Below, piece after piece: positions 1 to 7,960 of a stretch of DNA of 64,000 nt. The stretch is from IMG/VR virus record IMGVR_UViG_3300008624_000520, positions 1 through 64,000 of that record. One strand, 5' to 3'. How positions within the stretch are numbered: the first letter of the stretch is position 1; each line of letters begins with the position of its first letter. A program made the position numbers and the translations under genes. The notes beneath the pieces are model-generated. The model made no database searches and was not told the DNA's origin. It worked only from the letters and a program-made list of their open reading frames with translations. The stretch is from a virus.

Positions 1-2294
1 GTGAACTTAATGCTTTATATAGTACAAATTGTTCAGGATACGCAGCAGCTTACTTAGCTCAACAATGTGCTCTAGATGCTTTATATAATTCAGCATGTTC
101 AGGATATGCAGCAGCTTATTTAGCTCAACAATGCGCTTTAAATACATTGTATGATGAAGATTGTACAGGATACGCAGCAGCTTTATTAATATATGAATGT
201 GATTTAGATGTATTTTATTCCACACAATGCGACGGATATGCTAGTGCATTGGCACAAGAAGAAGCTTTGTATGATGCTATATATGGGACAGACGAGGATT
301 ATGGATATGATGATGGTAGTGATGATGGAAGTGATTATGGTTATGATGAATATGGAAATGCCTACGCAGAAGAAGACATGTGGTATGATGAAGAATATGG
401 TGAATATTTAGATCCTAATGATCCTTGTTATCAAAATGCTTGTGCAGACTTTACAGATGCTGATTGGTATGCACTAGACATAGAACAATTTGGGCAAGAG
501 CAAGTTGACGAATGGTATGGCCAAGATGTAGAGTTCTCAGACGAAGGTTATATAGACTACGGCACACAGACAGAAGAAGAGTATTGGACAAACATTGATG
601 AGGGTATGGATGAATATGATCAAGAGCAACAAGAAATGTATGATTCGTTTACAGAAGAAGATTGGTATGCTTATGATGTAGAGGAGTATGGCCAAGAACA
701 AGTAGATGAATGGTATGGAACAGAAGTAGAATTTACTGAAGATGGAACGTTTGCTTACGAAGAAGAACAATTTTATGAAGAAGAACAGTTTGAAGAACAA
801 TATAGTGAAGAAATTTATTTAACAGATGCTGAATGGTATGAAATAGACATAGAAGAGTTTGGCCAAGAGCAGGTAGATGAGTGGTATGGCGAAGATGTAA
901 CGTTTGATGAGGAAGGTTATATACCTGAAACCCATTGGGAAGAAATGTATGAAGAAGAGCTACTAGCACAAAACTTAACACAAGAAGAGATTTATATATT
1001 AGAAGAAGAAGTTGGTGTTGAAATATTCGTTGAAGAAGAGTGGGTACCTGAAGAAGAAAATGAGATATATGAGGAAGTGTTAGAGGATTATGAAAGAGAA
1101 GCTCTTGAAGAACAAGAAGAAGAGATATTCGAAGATTTTGATGAAACGTATGACGAAGAAGAGCTTTACATAGAAGAAGATGAGGCATTCGAAGACTTAA
1201 TAGATGAAGAAGAGTTAGAAGAACTTATTAATGAAGAACACGAAGAAGAGTTCTTTGAAGAAGAGGAGCAACAAGAAGAAGAACAACAAGAGAGCAAACA
1301 AATATATGCAGGACCTACTAATTCAGGCCAGGGAACACAAGTAGCTCAACAAGAACTGCAGACCTTTACTGCACAAGTAGCTCAACAAGAACAACAACAA
1401 GAACAACAAACAATACAACAAGCAGTATCACAAGACTCGTCATCAAGCAGTTCACAAGCAGTTGTTGCAGAGATAGATTTTGGTGGCACACAAGAAGAAC
1501 AACAAACAGTTGCTGAAGTCATACAAGAACAGTTAGACGACGGTTCAGGTAGTACCACAGGAGGCAGTTTTGACAGTAATTCATATTCAAGTGGTAGCAG
1601 TAGTAGTGGTAGTAGCGGTTTTGTAGCTAGTAGTAGTCAACAGGAACAAATAACACAGTCTACAGGTAATTCATTTATTGCAGAACAGCAAGAACAACAA
1701 ACAGGTCAATCACAGATACAAGTAGCAGAAGTAGAATCAGGGCCTGCAGTAACAGCTTTTGAAGTAGCAGAACAACAACAAGAAACACAAGAAGAACAAC
1801 AAGAATTAACCTTTGATGATGGTTCTAACTTTACCGTAGCAGATCAGAACTTTGAAAGTTCGTTTGATGACGCTTTAGGGGCGGGACAATCAATAGGACA
1901 GTTTTTAAGTAACCAACAACCTAACTTTGCTAAGTTTGATGTTGCACCACCTACTGTTGACGAACAACAAGTTACATCAGCTGTTGAATCATTAGCAGAT
2001 AGAATGGGATCACAAGTAGCAGCTCAAAACTTACAAACACAATTAGATAACGTGCAACAAGGTGGAGGGTTTGATGTAGATCAAACAGCAACGGTTGCTT
2101 TTATAGGTTATAGTTCAGGGTTCAGTGATTATACTGGACAAGAACAATTATCAGATAAGGATGATTGGTACATATCTAAAACAATGTACCCTGGCAACAA
2201 TGTTAAAGATAATGATTTAAGTTTTTATATGATGGCGGGTAGAACCCAAGGTAAATTACAAAAAATGATAGACAGTCAATATAATAGGGAGTAA
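1..2294 (+). CDS. Repetitive acidic, probably tail-associated virion protein (5' end missing)
   Basis: The reading frame is open from position 3, so the gene starts upstream of the window; the ATG at 147 is internal. The visible part is about 763 residues. It begins with four 22-residue Cys-containing repeats (core CSGYAAAYLAQQC), then three copies of a DWY...FGQEQVDEWYG motif. A very Glu/Asp-rich stretch, a Gln/Ser-rich low-complexity stretch and a more ordered C-terminus follow. There are no enzymatic motifs. Repeats of this kind occur, to my knowledge, in large structural proteins of marine T4-like phages, so a tail-fibre or virion surface role is inferred. Three short membrane-protein genes follow immediately on the same strand. 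Confidence 0.7.
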   Translation, partial: ELNALYSTNCSGYAAAYLAQQCALDALYNSACSGYAAAYLAQQCALNTLYDEDCTGYAAALLIYECDLDVFYSTQCDGYASALAQEEALYDAIYGTDEDYGYDDGSDDGSDYGYDEYGNAYAEEDMWYDEEYGEYLDPNDPCYQNACADFTDADWYALDIEQFGQEQVDEWYGQDVEFSDEGYIDYGTQTEEEYWTNIDEGMDEYDQEQQEMYDSFTEEDWYAYDVEEYGQEQVDEWYGTEVEFTEDGTFAYEEEQFYEEEQFEEQYSEEIYLTDAEWYEIDIEEFGQEQVDEWYGEDVTFDEEGYIPETHWEEMYEEELLAQNLTQEEIYILEEEVGVEIFVEEEWVPEEENEIYEEVLEDYEREALEEQEEEIFEDFDETYDEEELYIEEDEAFEDLIDEEELEELINEEHEEEFFEEEEQQEEEQQESKQIYAGPTNSGQGTQVAQQELQTFTAQVAQQEQQQEQQTIQQAVSQDSSSSSSQAVVAEIDFGGTQEEQQTVAEVIQEQLDDGSGSTTGGSFDSNSYSSGSSSSGSSGFVASSSQQEQITQSTGNSFIAEQQEQQTGQSQIQVAEVESGPAVTAFEVAEQQQETQEEQQELTFDDGSNFTVADQNFESSFDDALGAGQSIGQFLSNQQPNFAKFDVAPPTVDEQQVTSAVESLADRMGSQVAAQNLQTQLDNVQQGGGFDVDQTATVAFIGYSSGFSDYTGQEQLSDKDDWYISKTMYPGNNVKDNDLSFYMMAGRTQGKLQKMIDSQYNRE
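30..293 (+). repeat. Four tandem 66-bp coding repeats
   Basis: Units start at 30, 96, 162 and 228, each beginning with a Cys codon and encoding 22 residues. The first three are close copies and the fourth has diverged. The array continues to the window edge and probably beyond it. Each unit carries two Cys, Gly-Tyr and Ala-rich segments. Confidence 0.85.
450..917 (+). repeat. Three acidic protein repeats (DWYxxDxExxGQEQVDEWYG)
   Basis: Copies begin near 450, 648 and 819, each with a conserved core of about 33 codons separated by variable acidic spacers. The spacing from copy 1 to copy 2 is 198 bases, exactly three times the 66-base unit of the upstream array. The spacing from copy 2 to copy 3 is 171 bases. 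Confidence 0.75.
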
Positions 2295-2297
2295 AAA

Positions 2298-2645
2298 ATG
2301 GCAGAAGAAAAACAAATAGCACTTAAAGAATCAAGCCAAATAACTCTAGACGTAAAAAGTTTAATAGGCATACTTGCCATTATTCTATCAATAGCAGGTG
2401 TATATTTTACACTAACAGGATCGTTAGCAACAACAAAGTTAGATGTTATTAGAATGCAAGATGCTGTAGAAATGAACTCTGAGTTTAGAGTTAAATGGCC
2501 AAGAGGTGAACTCGGTGCTTTGCCTGATGATGCGGTTCAAGATTTAAATATTGAGTATCTTCAAAAGGAGATGGATCAATTACAAAAAGAATTTGATGAA
2601 CACATGAAGGCGCATAATAAAAATAGTAAGAAATTAGGAGACTAA
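2298..2645 (+). CDS. Small membrane protein with C-terminal coiled coil
   Basis: This 115-residue protein of unknown family has one hydrophobic segment at about residues 20-45, which reads as a single membrane span. The C-terminal part is charged and heptad-like. It starts 4 bases after the acidic structural gene, with GGGAG just upstream of the ATG, so the two are probably co-transcribed. The next gene starts 2 bases after its stop. Position suggests a role with the virion protein or at the membrane late in infection, but no function is identifiable. Confidence 0.75.
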   Translation: MAEEKQIALKESSQITLDVKSLIGILAIILSIAGVYFTLTGSLATTKLDVIRMQDAVEMNSEFRVKWPRGELGALPDDAVQDLNIEYLQKEMDQLQKEFDEHMKAHNKNSKKLGD

Positions 2646-2646
2646 G

Positions 2647-3078
2647 ATGGCAGAAGTAGAATATAAAGGGCTTAAAATAGGAGGCAGTCAATGGCTTATT
2701 ATCCTACCTTTACTAGGCTCTATAGTAGGTGGCCTCTGGGGAGGCTTTCAATTGTATGATAGACTTCTAGACGCAGAAGCAAAACTAGCAAAAGTTAATC
2801 CAGTTGCAATACAAGCAGAAGTAGAAAAGCTACAAGGTATAACTGATGTAATAAGAGAAGAGTTGGCAGAAGATATAAGGGTATCTAGTCAACTAGCTCG
2901 AGATGTTGAAAAGTCCGCAGCAGAGACACAACGAATAATTCGTAACGATGTTTATGAGATGGAACGTGAAATGCAGTCCAGATTTAAAGAAATGGATGCA
3001 GACATTAGAGAAATGCGGGATGATCTAGAAGACAGGATACAAACGATACTTGAAAACCCACTTAACGATGTGGAATAA
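2647..3078 (+). CDS. Membrane-anchored coiled-coil protein
   Basis: This 143-residue protein has a Gly-rich hydrophobic segment at about residues 14-35, followed by a long charged helix running to the end. This is the layout of a membrane-anchored coiled coil. It is preceded by AGGAG about 7 bases before the ATG and is tightly linked to the upstream gene. It resembles inner-membrane spanin subunits in architecture, but a better spanin pair lies at 41205-41913, so I leave the function open. Confidence 0.75.
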   Translation: MAEVEYKGLKIGGSQWLIILPLLGSIVGGLWGGFQLYDRLLDAEAKLAKVNPVAIQAEVEKLQGITDVIREELAEDIRVSSQLARDVEKSAAETQRIIRNDVYEMEREMQSRFKEMDADIREMRDDLEDRIQTILENPLNDVE

Positions 3079-3157
3079 GCTACCCATTTGGGTTATAGGT
3101 ACACTCGTTTATGGTATAGGCGGGTTTTGTATGTATATGATTATGTTTTGGACTTAA
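3068..3157 (+). CDS. Putative 29-residue membrane micro-protein
   Basis: An ATG overlapping the last 11 bases of the preceding gene opens a 29-codon frame. It encodes one strongly hydrophobic helix rich in Trp, Gly and Met, starting MWNKLPIWVIGTLVYG. It runs 17 bases into the convergent NAD synthase gene. The overlap, composition and similarity in design to other micro-proteins in this window support it. There is no conserved motif, so it is tentative. Confidence 0.45.
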   Translation: MWNKLPIWVIGTLVYGIGGFCMYMIMFWT

Positions 3158-3902
3158 ACGTACAAACAGGTATTGGCTTCATTTTGTGTATGTTTGCTTC
3201 TCTTAATTCCAAATATCTCTCATATACTTTCTCAGATAAAGGATCTGAAGGTGTTAAATTATTTTCTGCCACATTCATTGCCCATTCTAATTCAGAATAA
3301 CTTATTCCTAACTGATCTTCATCAGTTCTTCCATCAGCCCACAAACCATCTGTAGGTGCTGCATCTATTATGTCTTGATTGACACCTAATTTTTCTGCCA
3401 AATAATATACTTCTGTTTTTAATAGATCTCCTATAGGGCTTATATCAACTCCACCATCTCCATACTTAGTAAAGAACCCTACTCCAAAATCTTCTACTTT
3501 ATTCCCTGTACCACATACTAGCATATTATTAGCTTGTGCTATGTGATATAACGTTAGCATACGGAACCTGGCTTTAGAGTTTACTAATGCTAGCTCATTG
3601 CCACAACCCACCCTCGCCATCATTAGCTTAAAATTGTGCAATAATTGATTCAGTTCTACAGTTTTTGATCTAATATTATCGAAACGAAGACCTAATTCGT
3701 GCATATGAGTTTCTGCTAGTGTAACGCCCTTCTTATTGTGGATTTCAGGCATAAAAACTACTATCGTTGGTCTACCTGTCATAGCGCATAGAGTTGATGT
3801 TACTGCAGAGTCTACACCCCCTGATATTCCTACAACGAAGCCTTTATCTGAATAGGCTTCTAGCCAGCTAATGATTTGCGATATTTTGTCTTGTGTTTCC
3901 AT
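3141..3902 (-). CDS. nadE: NH3-dependent NAD synthase (NadE-like)
   Basis: The 253-residue protein carries the ATP-pyrophosphatase P-loop SGGVDS at residues 27-32. It also has the NAD synthase segment GTGNKVEDFGVGFFTKYGDG at 131-150 and DLLKTEVYYLA after it. The family adenylates nicotinic acid adenine dinucleotide and amidates it to NAD. Length matches the glutaminase-less, ammonia-dependent type. It overlaps the dehydrogenase gene upstream by 35 bases and belongs to a three-gene unit with it and the nucleotidyltransferase-cupin gene. NAD supply for the neighbouring NAD-dependent dehydrogenase is plausible. A sugar amidotransferase role is an alternative. Confidence 0.85.
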   Translation of the reverse strand: METQDKISQIISWLEAYSDKGFVVGISGGVDSAVTSTLCAMTGRPTIVVFMPEIHNKKGVTLAETHMHELGLRFDNIRSKTVELNQLLHNFKLMMARVGCGNELALVNSKARFRMLTLYHIAQANNMLVCGTGNKVEDFGVGFFTKYGDGGVDISPIGDLLKTEVYYLAEKLGVNQDIIDAAPTDGLWADGRTDEDQLGISYSELEWAMNVAENNLTPSDPLSEKVYERYLELREANIHKMKPIPVCTFKSKT

Positions 3903-5160
3903 AATGAATGACTTTTAATTTGTCATTTTTATATTCTCTCCAGGGATCAACTACAATGGCATCTATATTTAGTTTACAATATAGTTCTGGATGAGCTAAT
4001 AGGACGACAGCACTATGTGGTCCTTGGAAGAACCTATGATCCATTGCTAAAGGATCTACTTCTATTACTTCATGTCCTAATTCTTTAACATAATGACCTA
4101 CCAACAATGAATAGCTTCCTGCTGTGTAACCAACTCCTGGTTTGTATGATATTCCGTTAAGTAGTATAGGTAATCCTGCTTGCTCTGCTTCACTAACTAA
4201 AAACTTGGCTAAATTCTTAGCTTGTATCTCACGAGCATTCATAATAGCATCAAAGATGTCATATTCTAATCCTAAGTTCTGTGCCATGTAACGTAGAGCT
4301 ATATTATCCCTTGGGTGACATGCTCCACCATCTCCCATGCCGGCCTTCATGTATGCTTTGCTTACAATACGTTGTCTGCTACTAGCTAATGCGTTTGTAA
4401 CAACATCTACATTAATGTTACCTTGTTTCTCAGCAACATCTTGTATCATATTAACTAAACCTATTTTCATACTGATAAATGTATTGTAAAATACTTTAAT
4501 ACATTCACATTCGTCCCAAGTGCCTATATGATATTCAGGATTGTTTTCCATAATAGTATGATAGAACTCAACTAACTGATTAGCATCTGCTGTTCTCTCG
4601 CCGTCTTGTGTACCTATCATTACCATATCAGGATTAACCATATCCCAGCCTACTGTGCCCATGGCAATTAAATAAGGGTTATATACGAACCTTGTATTAG
4701 TTACTAAAGGAATAAACTCTCGTCTAACTGTACCTGGCAATACTGTGCTTATTAACACGAGTAGTTGGCTATCGTCCATGTACTTATTTGCTTCTGTTAA
4801 TACTTCTTGAACTATTTTATAGTCAAAGTCTTTAGGTTCTAAGTGAGCTGTAGGAGCTTTACCATCGTAAGCAGGATCGTGAGGTGTGGGTACTGCTACA
4901 AAGACTATTTCTCTGTCTGCAACACATTCTGCTATGGTATCTTTTTGTATAACGTTTTGTGTAAGAACTTTAACAACATCATAACCTGTAACGTCATGTT
5001 TCTTTGCTATTACCTCAGCACAAGGAAGGCCTAGTTTGCCTAGTCCTATAAATCCTATTTTACTTGATTGGGTTTGTAGGAGTTGATCTATATCTCCAAA
5101 TGTTTCTAGTTTGCTTGACGGTGTGATTGTTATCGCCTCGGCTCCACTATACGACTTCAT
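3868..5160 (-). CDS. UDP-sugar dehydrogenase (UDP-glucose/GDP-mannose dehydrogenase family)
   Basis: This 430-residue protein has an N-terminal Rossmann fold with GLGKLG at residues 39-44. A dehydrogenase core carries a catalytic-type Lys near 222 and a Cys at 281 within GDGGACHPRD, and a C-terminal nucleotide-binding domain is present. The family performs a two-step NAD-dependent oxidation of a nucleotide sugar to the uronic acid. The order is complete, unlike the shorter relative at 53124-53930. It overlaps both neighbours (14 bases upstream, 35 downstream), suggesting a translationally coupled operon for sugar-nucleotide metabolism. The exact sugar substrate cannot be read from sequence. 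Confidence 0.85.
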   Translation of the reverse strand: MKSYSGAEAITITPSSKLETFGDIDQLLQTQSSKIGFIGLGKLGLPCAEVIAKKHDVTGYDVVKVLTQNVIQKDTIAECVADREIVFVAVPTPHDPAYDGKAPTAHLEPKDFDYKIVQEVLTEANKYMDDSQLLVLISTVLPGTVRREFIPLVTNTRFVYNPYLIAMGTVGWDMVNPDMVMIGTQDGERTADANQLVEFYHTIMENNPEYHIGTWDECECIKVFYNTFISMKIGLVNMIQDVAEKQGNINVDVVTNALASSRQRIVSKAYMKAGMGDGGACHPRDNIALRYMAQNLGLEYDIFDAIMNAREIQAKNLAKFLVSEAEQAGLPILLNGISYKPGVGYTAGSYSLLVGHYVKELGHEVIEVDPLAMDHRFFQGPHSAVVLLAHPELYCKLNIDAIVVDPWREYKNDKLKVIHYGNTRQNIANH

Positions 5161-5896
5161 AATCTCTCTCTATATCTTCTTCACTCATTTGCTCTCCATA
5201 CTGTATTTCAATAATGTGGCAAGGTTTGCTACTGTTATTTGTTATTTGGTGCCACTCTTCAGCTCGCACCGTAAATACATCATCCTCTTTTAGGACTCTT
5301 AATGTATATCTATATTTATCAGTTTTAGCATGCTTCACCATGCATTTTCCTTTACTTATAAACCAAATTTCGGATCTTTTAAAATGTCTTTGATAACTAA
5401 TCTCTTCTCCTGGTGCAATTATAAGTTCTTTCACTTTAACCTTACCATCTCGGAAGATAACTCTATAAGAACCCCAACGTTTTTTGGTTATTTGTAATAT
5501 CTTAGAACTGCTGTTTTCTTTCTGATATCCACCTACACCATACACGAAGTTAATGCCTTTTACAAAGACTTCAGGGATATTATCACCTAAACGATCACCA
5601 CCATTACAAAATATAATGGTATCGTCTTTATTAAACTTGAGTAGGTAATTTAGGCCAGCTATGGCTGAATTATCTTTGTCATCAAATGATTGTACTTCAT
5701 CTACAAATTCAAGTGCTTTTAGTATAGCTGCTCTTTCACTGAATGGCATAAAAGGACTGCCTTTCTTACGTTTTAACCATTCATCGCTATTAAGGAGAAC
5801 AACGAGTTTGTCTCCCATTTCACTTGCTTCTTTTAGTAGTCGTAAATGTCCTGAATGTAAGGGATCGAAGCCACCGCTTACTACGGCTATCTTCAT
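5147..5896 (-). CDS. Nucleotidyltransferase-cupin fusion
   Basis: Residues 1-125 form a cytidylyltransferase-type domain with GGFDPLHSGH (HxGH at 14-17), as in RfaE/TagD enzymes that activate sugar or polyol phosphates. Residues 138-240 form a cupin like the C-terminal mannose-6-phosphate isomerase domain of type II enzymes. That domain has RWGSYRV, a QxH pair at 169-171, Glu176 and His216. Joining the two in one 249-residue chain suggests coupled isomerisation or epimerisation and nucleotidyl transfer. The gene begins an operon with the dehydrogenase and NAD synthase genes, overlapping the former by 14 bases. Each domain call is strong; the combined substrate is unknown. Confidence 0.8.
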   Translation of the reverse strand: MKIAVVSGGFDPLHSGHLRLLKEASEMGDKLVVLLNSDEWLKRKKGSPFMPFSERAAILKALEFVDEVQSFDDKDNSAIAGLNYLLKFNKDDTIIFCNGGDRLGDNIPEVFVKGINFVYGVGGYQKENSSSKILQITKKRWGSYRVIFRDGKVKVKELIIAPGEEISYQRHFKRSEIWFISKGKCMVKHAKTDKYRYTLRVLKEDDVFTVRAEEWHQITNNSSKPCHIIEIQYGEQMSEEDIERDYEVV

Positions 5897-6159
5897 TTCT
5901 TCTTAGGTGGAAAGTAACCGTTATGCCAATGCTTAGGTTCTACCAATCTCTGACCCGGTTCTCCATCCTCTTCCCAACCGTTAAGTAGATCACCCTGGAA
6001 GCCCTTAGGTTCATCATCCTTTCCCATAGCGTCTATAAGCATAGCTCTATAAGTTCCAGGAAAACCATAAGACGATATCTCATCAGGTTTAATCTTTTCT
6101 TTTACGTTCTTGGTTTTAGGACGACGAAGTTTACGCAGTAAGTTAGTTAAGAAAGCCAT
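5893..6159 (-). CDS. Hypothetical protein, 88 residues
   Basis: The frame is open further upstream, but the ATG at 6159 gives a typical start (MAFLTNLLRKLRRPK), and the longer version would lie inside the neighbouring gene. The N-terminus is hydrophobic and basic. The middle contains GFPGTYRAMLIDAMGKDDEP and the C-terminus is Lys/Pro-rich. I do not recognise the family. It overlaps the next gene downstream by 4 bases. Confidence 0.6.
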   Translation of the reverse strand: MAFLTNLLRKLRRPKTKNVKEKIKPDEISSYGFPGTYRAMLIDAMGKDDEPKGFQGDLLNGWEEDGEPGQRLVEPKHWHNGYFPPKKK

Positions 6160-6286
6160 ATATACCACACCATATATTAAGTATCGTCCATTCAAGGGGC
6201 ACATAAAGTATCGGAACGAGGACGAGGCCTACCAATACGATCAACAACCGATTATAATTATCACCTTCACTAAGCCAATTTCTCAT
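6143..6286 (-). CDS. Small membrane protein, 47 residues
   Basis: I chose the ATG at 6286 because AGGAGAAG lies about 10 bases upstream and the preceding gene stops immediately before it. The peptide has a polar N-terminus and one long hydrophobic stretch containing LLIVLVGLVLVPILYV, so it should span the membrane. The function is unknown. It overlaps the downstream gene by 17 bases. Confidence 0.6.
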   Translation of the reverse strand: MRNWLSEGDNYNRLLIVLVGLVLVPILYVPLEWTILNIWCGIYGFLN

Positions 6287-6287
6287 T

Positions 6288-6551
6288 TCACACACTTCTC
6301 CTATATTCAAGCTCTTTAGCATACCGCCACATATTATAATCTTCTTCAAAGCCCTCGAAATGCCTATCTATGCTAGGATAGGGGTTATATATCGGAGGAT
6401 ATTCGCCAGGTACTGGCTCGGGATATGTGGGTGGATACTTTATTAATAAAAACAGAATTCCGGATAAAAATGAAATCCCTAAAATAACGATACCAATGTT
6501 AGATAATTTTCTAAGTAGTTCTTTCACTATAATCTGATGTCCTATTGTCAT
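6288..6551 (-). CDS. Membrane protein with Pro/Tyr-rich tail
   Basis: One membrane span (IVILGISFLSGILFLLI) precedes a periplasmic-type Pro/Tyr-rich segment and a charged C-terminus ending in RRSV. Three starts are possible. The ATG at 6551 sits 5 bases after the stop of the micro-protein gene. The ATG at 6584 lies inside that gene. A GTG at 6527 would suit a TATAAATA late-promoter match at 6554-6561. Family unknown. Confidence 0.55.
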   Translation of the reverse strand: MTIGHQIIVKELLRKLSNIGIVILGISFLSGILFLLIKYPPTYPEPVPGEYPPIYNPYPSIDRHFEGFEEDYNMWRYAKELEYRRSV

Positions 6552-6556
6552 GTTAT

Positions 6557-6676
6557 TTATATAATAACGTAAAAGATTAACCATGGGATAATAACAAATA
6601 TTGTGAGTAATATTACCAAAGTTCCAAGGGTAATCTGTTCTTCTTGTAGTATTTCTTTAAAACGACGTATCAACAT
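6557..6676 (-). CDS. Membrane micro-protein, 39 residues
   Basis: An ATG at 6676 lies inside the 3' end of the preceding gene and opens a 39-codon frame. A charged amphipathic N-terminus (MLIRRFKEILQEEQ) is followed by about 20 hydrophobic residues. The charge layout (positive and polar end, then a single span) and the tight packing are those of a real membrane peptide. No family is recognised. Confidence 0.5.
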   Translation of the reverse strand: MLIRRFKEILQEEQITLGTLVILLTIFVIIPWLIFYVII

Positions 6677-6926
6677 GTGGTTTTCCTATATTATAATCAA
6701 AAGGCTTACTAATATTCATAAACGTAGGTCTTTTGTCTTTGCCAACCCATGTAAACCATTTACACATCATGGCAGGAGTAGGATTGTCATAATAATTTAA
6801 TATAGCTTTCTCATCTCCCAATACACCATTCATGCAATAAAGCTCTATTTCTTCTACATTAGAGGCAGCAATATACTCAATGGTTCCATTTATGTCCTTA
6901 CACGAGGCAAATATTATGTTATTCAT
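6657..6926 (-). CDS. Hypothetical protein, 89 residues
   Basis: This small soluble protein contains a Cys pair and the segment MMCKWFTWVGKDKRPTFMN. It has no signal or membrane segment and is of unknown family. A sigma70-like promoter (-10 TATAAT at 6933-6938) lies only a few bases upstream of the ATG, so it heads an early transcription unit that reads into the small membrane genes downstream. Confidence 0.6.
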   Translation of the reverse strand: MNNIIFASCKDINGTIEYIAASNVEEIELYCMNGVLGDEKAILNYYDNPTPAMMCKWFTWVGKDKRPTFMNISKPFDYNIGKPHVDTSF

Positions 6927-6932
6927 GCTACT

Positions 6933-6961
6933 ATTATACGGTACGAACGACCATAATACAA
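6933..6961 (-). promoter_or_regulatory. Sigma70-like early promoter
   Basis: The -10 box is a perfect TATAAT (6933-6938), with a 17-base spacer and a weak -35 TTGTAT (6956-6961). The -10 is followed by TAGTAGCATG, close to the TAGTAGTATG leader seen at several other sites in this window. Confidence 0.6.
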
Positions 6962-7446
6962 GAGGCCTCTATACCAAAAGACACGAAAAGGGTTAAAGGT
7001 TTTTTGGTACCGGAATTTCGCCTTTTTCATACTAGCGCGTTTTCTCTAGTTTTTGGCAAGATTTCTACCACCCTTTTTTGAACACTTTTTTGGCGCAAAA
7101 AATTTAAAAGAAAAAGAGATGTGGCCTATATACCCTTATACGCTGGACCAGAATATACGATTTTCATAGCTCACCTGAGGGTTCTTAGGCCTGATGCTAG
7201 GGTATGGCTCTCTGTACGCGCTAGCCCCTCTGCGTACGCGCGTGACTGCTCTATCTCTATACTCGTGGTCTCTGTCTCTATTAGAGCTGGATTAGGTCTT
7301 ATCGGGGCGGGCGGGTCAGGCCTGCTGGGGCGGAATCAGGGTGGAGGGTCTTAGAGGGGCTTAACTGCTTTTGGTGGTCTTAGTGCTTGACACGTCACTC
7401 ATGGCTATCAGAGGCTCTTTTCTAGGGTCTCTGAGTGCTTCTTAGT
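6962..7446. other. Long noncoding stretch, locally GC-rich
   Basis: No coding frame with a credible start or composition is seen on either strand over about 485 bases, which is unusual for this packed genome. The 7150-7440 half is richer in G and C than its surroundings. It contains GCGTACGC-type palindromes around 7215-7243 and four copies of TCTTAG (7183, 7349, 7378, 7440); two more follow at 7806 and 7896. It may be an origin or regulatory zone or encode structured RNA; none of these is shown. Confidence 0.5.
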
Positions 7447-7698
7447 TTAGTACGGACAGTCAGGCCATTCTTCAAACCTCTTGGTGCCTACTTTGTCAAG
7501 CAGTTCATCATGGGTGAATATGTCATAGCCTGTGTACAAAATCTCTTGTCCTACGCTAGGTTCTGGAGTATCTGCAAATGCTTTAAGGCCTAAAGCGTCT
7601 ATGGGCAGGTCTAATTCCTTCGCTAGTTCAGTAGTGGTGAGATTGCATATGTCATCGCCTATTTGATCTAAGATCATGTCATTAACTGGGTGGCTCAT
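7447..7698 (-). CDS. Hypothetical early protein, 83 residues
   Basis: This is a small acidic soluble protein of unknown family. It ends in an aromatic/Pro motif (FEEWPDCPY) and its N-terminal half is helical. A strong sigma70-like promoter ends about 40 bases upstream, so it is likely expressed immediately after infection, as are many phage host-takeover proteins. That role is inference from promoter context only. Confidence 0.65.
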   Translation of the reverse strand: MSHPVNDMILDQIGDDICNLTTTELAKELDLPIDALGLKAFADTPEPSVGQEILYTGYDIFTHDELLDKVGTKRFEEWPDCPY

Positions 7699-7736
7699 GC
7701 TGTTATTCCTCTATTGTTTCTATTATTCATACTACT

Positions 7737-7765
7737 ATTATGGCATCTTTGGAACCATTTGTCAA
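7737..7765 (-). promoter_or_regulatory. Strong sigma70-like early promoter
   Basis: A perfect -35 TTGACA (7760-7765), a 17-base spacer and -10 CATAAT (7737-7742) drive the 83-residue gene. The -10 is followed by AGTAGTATG, part of the shared leader sequence. Confidence 0.75.
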
Positions 7766-7960
7766 GAGATTTATGACACGAACGACATATAGAGCACCTA
7801 GCATCTCTTAGCACCTCTGCCCTCGCCATCGCCTGGCGCCCTGATCTGGTGGCCTCTGGGCTTGACTTTTGGTTCCGGCCTGGTTACATCTACGCTCTTA
7901 GGTATTACTCTCAAAACAGCTATTCAAGTATAGGATTACACACAATTACACACTCTGACC

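Noticed and set aside
30-293. Tandem 66-bp units as a CRISPR array
   Set aside because: Units are contiguous, in frame and protein-coding, with no unique spacers.
733-1188. Minus-strand open frame opposite the acidic virion gene
   Set aside because: Leu/His-rich antisense of repetitive codons, no ribosome-binding site.
2647-3078. Membrane coiled-coil protein as i-spanin
   Set aside because: Architecture fits loosely, but no overlapping lipoprotein gene is present and a better pair exists at 41205-41913.
7121-7354. Plus-strand frame of 77 codons
   Set aside because: No ribosome-binding site, unusual composition and lies in a region without coding signal on either strand.
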